A stretch of 64,000 bases of DNA from Opisthocomus hoazin (Eukaryota; Chordata; Aves; Opisthocomiformes; Opisthocomidae): contig NC_134429.1 of NCBI RefSeq assembly GCF_030867145.1, positions 17,469,115 through 17,533,114 on the forward strand, written 5' to 3'. This document shows positions 25,686 to 36,823 of this stretch, one piece after another. The stretch's first letter is position 1, and every line of letters begins with the position of its first letter. The notes beneath the pieces were generated by a model. That model ran no database searches. It had not been told where the DNA came from and worked only from the letters and a program-made list of their open reading frames with translations. The translations under genes were made by a program, and so were the position numbers.

Positions 25686-26299
25686 TCACTGGCAGCTGGT
25701 GTCAGACTCCAGAACTACCCCACCCAAGAGGGTCATGGCAGTTTCTCCCCAGGCTATGACATCTCCCTTCAGTTGCCCTGGTTTGCACAGTGCAAGTGCC
25801 CGAACATCTGCAGGACTGAGAACTTGGCTCCACATGTTCACATGAGTCATCCATCCTGCAAAACTGTTGGAGAACGTCCCAAGAAGAATGTCTCTGTCTT
25901 TCCCAAGGACAAGCGTCCCTCCAGCCTGGCTCACGTACCCTTTCTGGATACTCTGTGCTTTACCAGCTGCTCCATTCAGCCATAAATTTGCCATTCCAGA
26001 CTGGGAGGCCCATGCCATGCAGTAGTGCAGCCAATCTTGCGTCTTGTGGTATAGGGGGAAGCTGATGAAATGGCCTCCTATCCATAATCCCACATCTGTG
26101 CCCACGGTCAGCACTAGCTCCTTGTCCCTCTCGTGTGTGGAGTAGGAGAGAACAGTCTGACTGCCAGCGTGCTGGGCTTTTGTCCAGAAGCATAGGGTGA
26201 AGGCTTGGAGAGACATATCGTGGAGGGGATGAACGTTCACAAAACTCTCAATGTTTTCCACAGGGAAGTAGAAAGCTGGAAAATTGCTGGATTTAATAC
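25686..26299 (-). CDS. CA6: CA6 exon 9, pentraxin domain
   Basis: One 614-bp exon encodes about 203 residues ending in SDTSCQ. It reads as a pentraxin (the C-reactive protein fold): LCFWTKAQ near the start, [16 protein letters not shown] and [12 protein letters not shown]. The pentraxin signature H-x-C-x-[ST]-W appears as HYCMAW, with Ala at the Ser/Thr position. Pentraxins usually assemble into rings and bind ligands through calcium, so this domain could make the enzyme oligomeric or tether it. The same exon in copy A encodes the same protein. Confidence 0.93.
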
Positions 26300-29200
26300 C
26301 TGAAATAACCAAAAAAGCCAGCTGTTACGCTTCCTGCTGTGCTTATAAATCACCCCAAATCCTGAAGAACACACCCATAGGAACTGGCAGGGCTGTGGCA
26401 GTCTTAGCTGTCTTCAGTCACAGCTACTGGCATGTGTTGTACCAACAGGGAAGGGGCTTGAAATGATGAAGAGCTCAGTGCCCTCACCCAATTATTTGGG
26501 GAAAACCCCGCTTTTTTTCCCCTCTTTCTCTTTTCTCTTGTGTAAAGTAGAGATGATTATTTATCTGAAGGGAACTGTGAGCTTAAATCCCTCACTGTTT
26601 GTACAGATGTGCTTAGGTCTTGCAGGAGAAAGCTGCTGTTGTTGCGAGAGTAGCTAGATTAGGGCTAGCTTTAATGATGCTGTAGTTCAAGAATTTCCAT
26701 CAGCAGGCCTAGATGTGACACAAAATTCTACCTGCACGTATTGGTACCAAATCTGTTCATGATACAGGCCATCCAGGACAGCAGGGCATGGGGTCTTTAT
26801 CCTTGGGAGGTAAGCTGGACTCCAGAGTAGATGTGTGTTTCTTACCTATGTGGCTCACTCCATTCAGCAACTGTCTCTTCATGTCTTGGAGCTGCATCTG
26901 GATTTGTTCCAGTCTGAGGCTGAATTCTTCTGGATCGCATTGTTCTACAGCAATCAGACAGCTGAATTTACAGAAGACCAGGACCTGCACATGGTAGATC
27001 TTCTGCTTTCTAGCAGAAGGTCTGGGGAGAACCTTTCTTTTAAAACGCAGTGTCTCACCTCCATATGGTGCCTGCCTAATCAGCCATCCCAGAGCTCTTT
27101 CTGCCATGGTCAGTGTACCTCACCATATGGATGCAGACACACCTGAACCTGGTGTTCTTGTGGGGCCAGGTAGCACCATGGATCTTGGCAGATCTGTGTG
27201 ACACCACTGCAGTCAAAACCAGGGGCTGACACCCAACCTTCAGCCACCCCTGCACCATTGGAAGCAAGACGTGTTGGCAGGGGTGAGCAGGCATGTGGGC
27301 CATCTCCACCTGATGCATGGGGACACTGCTACTCCCGGGAAGGGTGACCTCCACCATGCCTAGCTTAAGTGATTTGCAGCTTAACTCCTTCCACACAGGC
27401 TTCTTGCCCCTGCTAGGGGAAAGTCTGAGCCCTGTCTGCTGACTCCCTTTACCTTGGGTGAGGTTGGGTCTGAAGGAGGACTCCACCACTCGCCCGTTGA
27501 GGGGCTGAGCATGCCGGTAATCATTGCGCAGCGTTCTGTTTTGCCAGTCCAGCAAGGTGTTCTCCAGGAGGCTGATCTGTGAGTAATGCAGCCTTGTTAT
27601 GGAGGGCAACAACAGTTTTGCCTAGAAGTGCAGTGCAGATCCTGCAGCTCAGGATTAAACCTGCAATGTTTTACAGAGGAACCCATGGGGTCTCTTGCTG
27701 AGTATTTGCAAGGGAAAGGAACAGAACATGAGGGCTCTTATCAGCTAATTCGTGATAAAAGTATGTTGTCTGAATGAAGTTTGTACCACCTGCCTGATAG
27801 TATGCATGGATGGAGGTTTTGCTGCTATTCTGTAGCGTACTGCTTTCTCACGAGTACCTAGTAGCCTTCTCCCTGCCCAAAAGTGTATTTCTTTTTCAAA
27901 TGAAAACACACCGTGACCCTCCACTACCGTAGTCTCCACTTTAGCTTGTTCTTCTCCTAGAAGAAAATGTTTCTGATGCTGCTTTTTCATTAAGGAAGAC
28001 GAATCACTCTGCAAGACTCAGCAGTAAGCTTATTTTACTTGTGTTACTTTTGTTCCTGCTAAAGCCTCGCAATGCCTCTGACAGCCTGGACAAACCCTCT
28101 CCTGTCACGCAGCCAAAACTCACAGCCGGCCACCCCTGAAATGACTCCATCTAGCTGTATGACGTAAGCATAGACAAGAAAAAAACCCCAAAACACTCTT
28201 CTAAAAATATCCTGATTATTCTGCGGTTATTTTTGCTATGAATGGCTCTTATGTTTTTGGGGAAGGTTTTATGGACTCGCCTGCAGCAGTTTTAGCCTTG
28301 TTGATTCTGACTGGTCTCTTTGGTTTTACAGTGCTTCAGTATGGTCGAGCTTAACTGAGCAGAGAGCTTTCTTATTGCTCACCAGACCTTGGGTAAACTG
28401 CTACTGTGACCCTTGCTGTGATGTAGCATCACAGTGTAGTTACAGCCCCCTGTAATTCCAGTTGCTTAGGAGTCTATCCCAAAAGCCTGTGTGAGAAATG
28501 CTCTATTAGCTCCTCTGTCAGGCTGTGCCCCAAATCACTGGAGGACAGAAAAGGAAACTTGTATGGAAAGGTGAAGCGTGGAGGGAAGAGAAGCTGCTGT
28601 GTCTGGTAAACAGCTCTCCCTTACCTGTGTGTGTGACAGGACAACCGGAGAATGGAAGATGGTCCAGATCACACTCTCAGAGCAAGGTGGGGTTGTCAGT
28701 GAGCCCTGGTACCTGTAGAAGTGGGAGAGGTTTTCGGGCAGCATGGCTTGGACATCCAGAGAAATGAGTTTTGTTGATTGACCTCAAAAGGAAATAGAGA
28801 GGCGATATCAGCAATTAACGGGGACCAAAGAGAAAGGCAAGAGTGGTGTTAAGAGCTGGGGCTGGTAAATCACTTTGCCTAGAGCACCGGTATATTAGAC
28901 CTCTGGCAGAACTGGATGAAGATGGAGGGGAGTGAATGTTCCTTTAGGTGGATCTAGGATTTGTCATTCAGAGATACCTGGGGTTCTGGAGGTGCTGGGC
29001 AACTGCACCTCTGTGCTCTGCCAGTAGCTGCTTGTCTTCCCAGGAAGCAGAGCTTACTTGTGTAGCAGAGCATGTGCTACCTGAGAGTGCAGACTGCAGG
29101 GCCCTAGGAGGATGTTGTTTGGTGCTGCAGTGTGTTGCGTGGACCTACCAGGAGTAGGTTTGTTGCTGCCTTGAGCATCTTGCACAGCCACCCTGCTGTG

Positions 29201-32200
29201 TGGGCCGCTGTTTGAGCTGCGTGGGCAGGGATGGCGTGAAGCTGCGCGTGGCTGAGGATGCTTGGCCACGTAACCGCAAGCAAAGCAGCAGCAAAATGTC
29301 TGTCCCCAGACCCAGTACATAGGTACAGGTTTTGAGAATATCGAGGATGGAGAAAGGCATTCCTGGGTCTTACCTGCAAACCTGATTTTTGCCAGTTTGG
29401 AAATGAATTCACTGTAGTAGGTGTTCTCAAAGTGTCCATCCTAAACACAGCACAGCAACTTGAACAAAAGGTTAGTGACCTGCCTGTCCTTCTACACTAC
29501 TAATCAGCTTGGGGGACTGATTGGTGAATTGGGAGGCAGAGAAGAAATGCTATCCCAGATGTCTTGATAGGCTGGGCAATCCTAGGCATGGTAAGGTGTG
29601 TACACGTACGTCTTGGGTAGAATAGTGAACTACAAGGATCCTTTTCACCACTTGTAAATCCACACAAAATCAAGTGTTCCCATTTGCAAATCAGAGCAAG
29701 ACCTTGAGGTACAGCAGGGAAAACCCAGCTGCCACACCAGAGAATCCCTCTGTACTTCTTATGGGGCAGATTTTTCTGGGGTTCACAAGTTGTGTTGGCT
29801 GGTATTGAGCAAACCCCAGATGGCATAAGGGAAGAACAGTCCTGCTAGAGCACAGCTTCTGCAAACTGGTGGCAGACTTCATCTCTTAGGATAGATGTGC
29901 AAACCTAGTATGTGCTGCTTGTATCTGGGCTGCGATTATAGTATAAACAGTGATCACAGACTGTCCTTGCTCCGCAGCCTGGGTGTCAAACCTACCGTGT
30001 ACAGGAAGGCAAGCACAGCCAATCCATTTGGTTTGTCCTTGGCTTCTTCAAAGCTTGAGTAGTCAGCTGAGTTGTAATGGACAATGTGCAGCTGTCAGAA
30101 GAGAGACAGGGTCATTCAGCACGAAGTGATACACGGCTTTCTTGGTGCTTTAAATGACCCAATACAGACTGAAGGGAGGGTCACTATCCCAACTCCTGCT
30201 GCTTGTGCCTTGCAGCACAGCCAAATAGACCTTTAAAGAGGTTTGTGATGAATGTGAAGGAACAACTCAATCCTTGAAGGGTATTTGTGTTACTGCAACA
30301 GCTTTTCTTGGTCTTCTGCGCCGGCACCGTCAGCCTCAGCCTTTGCGTTGCACCAACCACCTGCACTTAGGGGAGCCCTGTTTCTCCCACGTGCCCCTGC
30401 ATTGCTTCCTGCAGGCTTTGTGGGCTGCAGCTTCCCCTTTCCCAACTGCCAGACTTGCAACGCACCTGCCCACCAACCCGCTCTCCTCGCAAGTACCTCT
30501 GCGAAGTATCTCATCCCGTCTATGGTGTGTTCAGAGCCGCTGGTCTCCAGGTCCAGGCCACCCCAGTGCAGATGCATCTGTACAGCCGTGTAGAGGCCTG
30601 GGAGCCCTCTGGAGATGTGCATGGTGGGGGGCAAATCAATCTGAACTGAAAAAAGCAGAGACAACAATGTGTGCAGCCATGCCCTTTCTTGTAGTTACAC
30701 TTACAGTGCCTGGTGCTTTCTGCTGCTAACAGCCTCTCTGCAATAAGCTGGTACAGTCATGTCCAGGGAACTAACTCCAGCATGCAAGGAAAACCACTGA
30801 AGCTTAAAGCTAGGGGTGCATAACATCTTTCCTGACCTCATGCCCGTGTGCCACAAAGACCACACCAGGCACAAAGATGACTGGGCACTAGCTGTGTCTG
30901 TAGGCTCTTTTTTTGTTTGTTTGTATCTAAGCTGCTCTGGGTTTTTTCTTGGGCAGTAATTAAAGTGCTTTAACGCTCATCTCCCACATGGTCCATCACC
31001 TCTGGCAGGGCTCTGCACAGGTTTAACTCCTTTATTTCCAAGGAAGAAAAGGGGGATAGAAATGCACAAAGTGACTGGCGTCATCTAACCTAATCACACT
31101 TTGCAGTGTTCCAGACTCTGCACCATTCACAGGGACTAATCTTTTTGCTTCACCTTGCCAAGGAGTATTCACAAAGAGACAAGGAAACATTTGTCTTCCT
31201 GCTAATGTACTGCCACAAATCATACGTTCTGTTAATAAATATGCCAAAGCTAGGAGTGAAAAGGGAGAATTGCCTCATCCTAACGAAAGCCCAGAGCATG
31301 TTATAAAAAATAGCAACTATCCTTGTGAAATGTAACACAGTATATGATCCGTTAGTCTTAGTCTGGGTTTGTGAGAATGTTCTTTTGTTTGTAAACTGTT
31401 CACAGACAGATGAGATGAAAACATGTTTCCTTGTAATATCCCAAAGAGCCTAGAGTAGGGTAAAAAAACCATCTGCCTTACATTTTACAGAAGATCCCTG
31501 CTTACTGCCTTCCATAATTAGGGTTATTTACCTCAAGTACCTCATTATGATTTCTATTTTCTGCAAAACAGAGCCAGAGAATTGTGTTCTGAGTTTATAA
31601 GAAGAATAAGTCTTCTGTAAGGTATTTTATGCACTTTTTTTAATGCACTTATATTTTTCACTTTGCTGAAAGCGTGGGGGTAGGTAACAGCCCAATTTGC
31701 TTCTCCTTTTCATCCTTGTAAAAGGTGTGGGGAAAGTACAACAGCTCTGAGCTGGAAGTGCCTTACTCCTGCTTAGCTCTGGCTTTGCCAGGCAGTGAGA
31801 AACCAGCCAGGACCGTGCTGTGTGAGTCTGACAGTAGCTGTGCCTTTAGCATTTCTGCTCTGCCACTTGGACTCTTGTCCATTACTGCCTTACAGACTAG
31901 AGACCATGCATCCAGGCTCTCTTCTCATCTCTGGTCTTGGAGGCAGTTGAGGTTAATGAAAAATCTAAGAAAAATATGCTACTGGAGGAAGCTGCACACA
32001 CCCTGCACAGATGACACTTTAATCTTCCAGAGCTGTGCATGTCCTTGCTACCTCGTAAAGGGCCAATCCTGTTTAAAAAGAAAGTCCAAATACAAAAGGC
32101 TTCATTAACCTGAGGTTATCGGGGTAGAGTGTGTCTGCACAGATGTGGTAAATAGGTGCAAATTCCTTGGGCAAACACTGCACTACTGCAAAGAGGCTTT

Positions 32201-35200
32201 AGCAGGTGCGACTTAGCCTGGTAATTATACAACTAGAAAGTGTAGCTGGTTTCTTAGGTGAAGCACTTGGCCTTCAGCTCCTGGGAGCCTGTAAGGAGGC
32301 TCCTGCTGATAAATCCATCTCCTGTCCCTTTCAGATAGGCTGAATGTTTTCTGATGTAGCCTAGTGGAATATTTTCCTTGAGAGACACTTCTGTCCCATC
32401 ACACTGAAGCCAGTAGGAAAACCTTGCCTGACTTCACAGGAGCTGCGAGTAAGGGCAGTCATTTACCTTTGTGCTTTACTAAAATGTCCTGCTTCAGCAA
32501 ATTGTTATTTTGATGTTAACAAAAGAACAGGAAAATACACGTGTCAAGTCAGATCTGAAAGCTAAACCTGCAGGAATTAATTTGTAGGCAGTCAGGGTAG
32601 CAATGCTGACATGAGAGCTTCTAACTGAATGTTGAGCTCATGTGGGTGACAAACAGGAGTTACAATTTTTTAGAAATACAATCACAACAGTCTTTCTCTG
32701 AAGGCAGTATGTGTCTTATCAGTTCACATCCTTGCTTTCACTCTGTATTTCACTCCGTTACAGAGAGGAAGAAAGGACTGTCGTGCGGGATTACAGAGCT
32801 CCCAGCTCTATGTTCCAAACACCTTCCCAGAAATACTCATTCCCTCCCCACTGCAGCTATTACAAAATTCTCTCATTGCTCATCTGTAGTCCAAAAGCAT
32901 TATCCCCAAACTGCCAGCTGATGAATTATTTAGACAATGAATTACAGACTGCAGCAGGGGAATCCAGGACCTCCTAAATTTTAAGTCTTGCCCTGAGACT
33001 GTGTGGCCAAAGGCAAGGCTTGTAACCCATGCTGTGCCTCAGCTTCCCTTCCTGAGCCCCAAAATAGCAATCCTCTTACTGTAAAGGAGGGATCCTCCTC
33101 TGTATTGTACTTTGTGTGACCTACATCTAAGCAAATCTCAGATTCCAATTTGCTACTGAACTATGGTTCTCCATTCCTATCATCCTTATTGCGCAAGGGC
33201 AAAAGATGCATCTTCTGAATGCAGAGAGGAACCAGTATACCCCAAATACCACTCACTACTGTAGTCCTGCAGGCTTGTACTTCACTGAAAAAAAGGGTCA
33301 ATCTATAACACTCTAGCTGCCTTTTATCCCTTTTTAATATCTAATATCTTGCAGAACCGTAACTGCCTTTTATTTCTCTGGTTTATATATGTGTTTCTGG
33401 AAAGCTTTCCTGTGTGACTGGGGAAAACAGCCAAGCTAGGAGAGCAGAATGAAGTGAGATGGCAAAGCAAAGTGAGGTGAGTTGAAAATAAAAAAAAAAA
33501 GGGAGGGTACTGTCTGTGAATAGCATTTTAGAACGATCTGTTCCTGCACTGTCATGAGCTTGACATCCTCTGAGGACATCTGCTTAGCCAGGGAAGAAAA
33601 AACTTCCCACCGCAATGGCAAAGCTGGCTCATTCGACTGCATTTCAGCCTAATGTCACGGTGGCCACCAGAGCTTTGTGATCATGTTCCAGCTATAGCAG
33701 AGTGCTGAGGTGAACATACAGGAACTGTTCCTATACCCTGCCTGTGCTGGGGAAACTTGTGCCTGAGCTCATACAGTCTCCTGTATACCCCAGACACAAC
33801 GGGGTAAGTGCATGCTACCCTGCCCAGGTGAAACATCCACCGGCTACACCACGGCCTGCTTTACAGCTTAAAAGCAGAAAGCTGTCATGTTCAGGTGTCT
33901 CTTCCACCAGCTGTCCCAGCAGGAAGGTCTGTGCTTTCTCCCAGTGAACGCGCTGCAGGACTCACCACGGTACGATGCTCGGAAGCCTGAACTTATCCGT
34001 GCGGGATGGCAGCAAAGAGGGGTGGATAAGAGAGTTGGGTTTTCTGGACAGACCTGCCATTAAAGACCTCTGCATTTCAAAAATGTTAGGCCTTTGCTTG
34101 GCTGCTACTGGTCTGTCCCCTGCACTGTTGGCTGCCAGCATCACCTGCTGCCATGGAAGCACTGCATGGGAGGCTCTGGATGCTGCGTGCGGGGTGATCC
34201 ATGCCTGTACCGAGCCATGGCTTGGGGCAAAACGGGGCTGAAGGGGACAGGCAGCGCTTGCTTCCTTCTGCCTTAGAGCTTCTCGCTCTGATACAAAGGT
34301 GACGGACAGCTGGAGCTGCTGCAGGACCAAATAAACTCCTTGAGCTCTGTGCCCTGATTCCTGTTTTGGGCTGCTCCTTTATCAGCAACAACTAATTGCC
34401 CAGCTCCTCTTTTTAGGTAGGCAGTGAGAAGGATCCCCTCCGTCTTACCCGAGTGACCGTTGTTGGTCATGGTGAAATCCCCCTGCAAAGGCCCATCGTA
34501 ACCACTCAGCTCCAGCTGCAGCAACTGGGGGTTGTACCTCACTTTTTTCCTCTGGATGTCAACTGGAGACTGGCGCTTGCCAGCACAGTCTGCAAAGTGC
34601 TCTCCCCAGTGCTCTTCATCCAGCTCTCCTTCTGTGAGGAGGAGAAGCAAACCAGGTTATTGGGACATGGTGAGAACTGAGTCAGAAAACTCTCCTCATT
34701 TGTCACCAGGGCACGTCCATCTACTTATTGTAACACCAGGAGCTGCAGCGGTAAAAGGTTGCTCTGCCTTCCCTGGAGTGAAAATACACATTATTCTGTC
34801 TACAGGACAACTGTGCTGCAAAATAAGAAACCTGCATTGCAGTAACAGCTTTCTGAGCGCTGGAGACCGAACCTCCACCAAAAGAGAAGCAGTGCTTATA
34901 TAAAAATGGGGATTTAAATGGGTCTCAACTGCCAAAGGTGTGGAATCAGGTTCTTAACCAATGCGAGAGTGAATAGGACCAGGGCAATAAGTGGGAAGTC
35001 TCTGCTTAGGATCAGGAACTGGCAGCAAATTTGCTATTTTTAACTAGGGAGAAAGCTAACAAAAGAAAAATAGGAGTGAAATGGTTTAAATAAATAGAAC
35101 CCTTTGTATGTTTGCTGGGATAGGAGTGGTTTGGGGTCACTTTGATGTCCTAGGCGTGCTTTTATTAACAAAACCCACCCCTCTCCTGAGCGCAGGGCTA

Positions 35201-36793
35201 TGCCTTTTCCTGGCACCCCCTTTTTACGCACCACAAAGTGATTCATTGCTGTTGTGAGACAGCTCCTGGTGTGGAACAGGACGTGGCTGTCCCAATTTCA
35301 GGATTTGGTTGATAGCTCTGAGCTGCTGTTGCCCCTTCAGCCCCCAGGCCTAAGAACCCCTAAGGTCATGCGAAATGTTAACACCAGCTCCTTTTCCTGC
35401 TCAGTGTCATGAGCTCGGACACAAACCTTTGACACAGGACTAAGAACTGAAGGCCCTAGCTTCACCTGCACGTGCTCATCACTTCTGCAAGTATTTAATA
35501 CTAAAAACGACCCGTGGTCACCTATGGAGGGAGCAAATGCATAGGTGACCTGGCACTCTGGATGCCGTCCTTGTTCCAATGACTCCAAGCCTCTTAGCTC
35601 TAATTTGAATTTCCTGCAGAGGTCTGGGTTCTGCTGAAACTGTTTATAAATGCTTGAACCCTTCAAGGCTGTTTGCCTTCTCCATAGTGCTATATTTAGG
35701 ACTTTAAGCATAAATAGAAATTTTAATGCCGTCTCTTGTCATGGTTGTGGCTGACAATCAATATGGAAACCTTTTGTTCTTTACCCCAGAACTGCAATGT
35801 ATTGATCACTGTCAGTTGTTGCTGTCTGAGATAGAGCTGGAGCTAGGGAATAACCATCGCGTGATTGCTGAACTCCCTGACTTCAAATCCTGCAGAGATG
35901 GTTTGGAAGGAGAGGTGATTGTTTTAAAAAGAAAACAGTTCAAAGCTACTTCATCACCTTCCTAATTTTCAAATTATTATAATTATGGCCACAGCTGGGG
36001 ATTTGTTACTATTTGCCAGTTCTTTTCTTTTTATTTCATTTAAGCGCTGTCAGTTTGCAGGTATTTGCTCCCTATCATTGATTAAATATGGGGGGCTTAG
36101 GAGATGCAGACAGCCTGGCCACAACAAAATCTAGAGAGACCTTCTGCAAACAGCTTAGTGCCCTAATTGCAATATTCTATCTATACAACGATATCCTTTG
36201 TTTTAGCTTGATTCCCAGCCCACTGAAGATCATAAAAGGACTACCGTTTACTTCATGGAGCTCTGCAAACAACCCCCTGAAACCAACAAAAATCAGATAA
36301 GATTTCACAAAATATATAAGTACATAAATAAGCACTTCTTAGTGATCTGTACCACATGGGATATGACAATAAAATAATGAGTAGGCAGTATTCAAAGCTT
36401 TTCCTTCCCGGATCATCCAAAGGGCAGCTTTTATTCTAACACATTGTAAAGATTTTCCCCATTGTTTGAACCTCATTTGTCTGCCAACTCCGACGACATG
36501 TCCTAACCACACAAAGGACTAAAGAGGGGTGACATTGAAGAGAATCACTTTCAAGACGCGCAGGCATCAATAAAGCGGAATAAATTAGCTGCTCTGTGGA
36601 GATCTGTCACTAACGGAAAGAGAGCCAAGCCGAGCGGTGCTTCCGCAGCACAGTAAGGGTGGGAGCGGCTTTGGCAAGCAGCAGCAATCCCACAACAGCC
36701 GCATTTTTCATTACCTTTGTATGTCCAGTGCGTGAGGTGTGAGCAGCTCAGATGCACCAGGAGCAGGTGGGACAAGACAGCGGTGATCCACAT
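25686..36793 (-). CDS. CA6: Secreted carbonic anhydrase VI with C-terminal pentraxin domain
   Basis: Alpha-carbonic anhydrase, interconverting CO2 and bicarbonate outside the cell. Nine coding exons on the minus strand, all in phase: 36715-36793 (signal peptide [18 protein letters not shown]), 34449-34631, 30497-30645, 29996-30091, 29374-29440, 28625-28782, 27453-27576, 26846-26944 and 25686-26299. Zinc ligands are visible in MHLHWGG (two His) and LHIVHYN (third His). Also present are the proton-shuttle His in NNGHS, the Glu of SEHT, the Thr of SLTTPPC, and Cys residues in DCAGKRQ and TTPPC for the usual disulfide. The C-terminal exon is a pentraxin domain absent from mammalian CA6 but known in other vertebrates. 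An upstream in-frame ATG at 36823 would add ten residues before the signal peptide; 36793 is preferred. Exons 7-9 lie in the duplicated unit, so only this copy is complete. Confidence 0.95.
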
Positions 36794-36823
36794 GTCCCTC
36801 GCTGTATCTACGGTCAGAACCAA

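Larger units (their letters stand above)
17394..28176 (+). repeat. Tandem duplication unit, copy B (part that aligns to copy A in this window)
   Basis: Direct repeat of 1-12495. It holds SLC2A5-B from intron 4 to its 3' end and CA6 exons 9-7. It lacks the CR1 of copy A and keeps the intact insertion site at 24271-24275. The whole unit B is inferred to span 12496-28176 (15,681 bp). Beyond 28176 the sequence continues as ordinary CA6 intron 6, so this side is the ancestral CA6 context and 12495/12496 is the new junction. Confidence 0.95.

Noticed and set aside
27979-28025. Segment of about 45 bp in copy B missing from copy A, considered as a small insertion element
   Set aside because: No terminal repeats or target duplication. 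It looks like a simple deletion in copy A.
35337-35711. 124-residue minus-strand open frame inside CA6 intron 1
   Set aside because: It does not join in phase to CA6 exons with good splice sites and has no family motif.
36794-36823. Upstream in-frame ATG adding MVLTVDTARD to CA6
   Set aside because: It would put polar residues ahead of a clear signal peptide. The ATG at 36793 gives a standard one.
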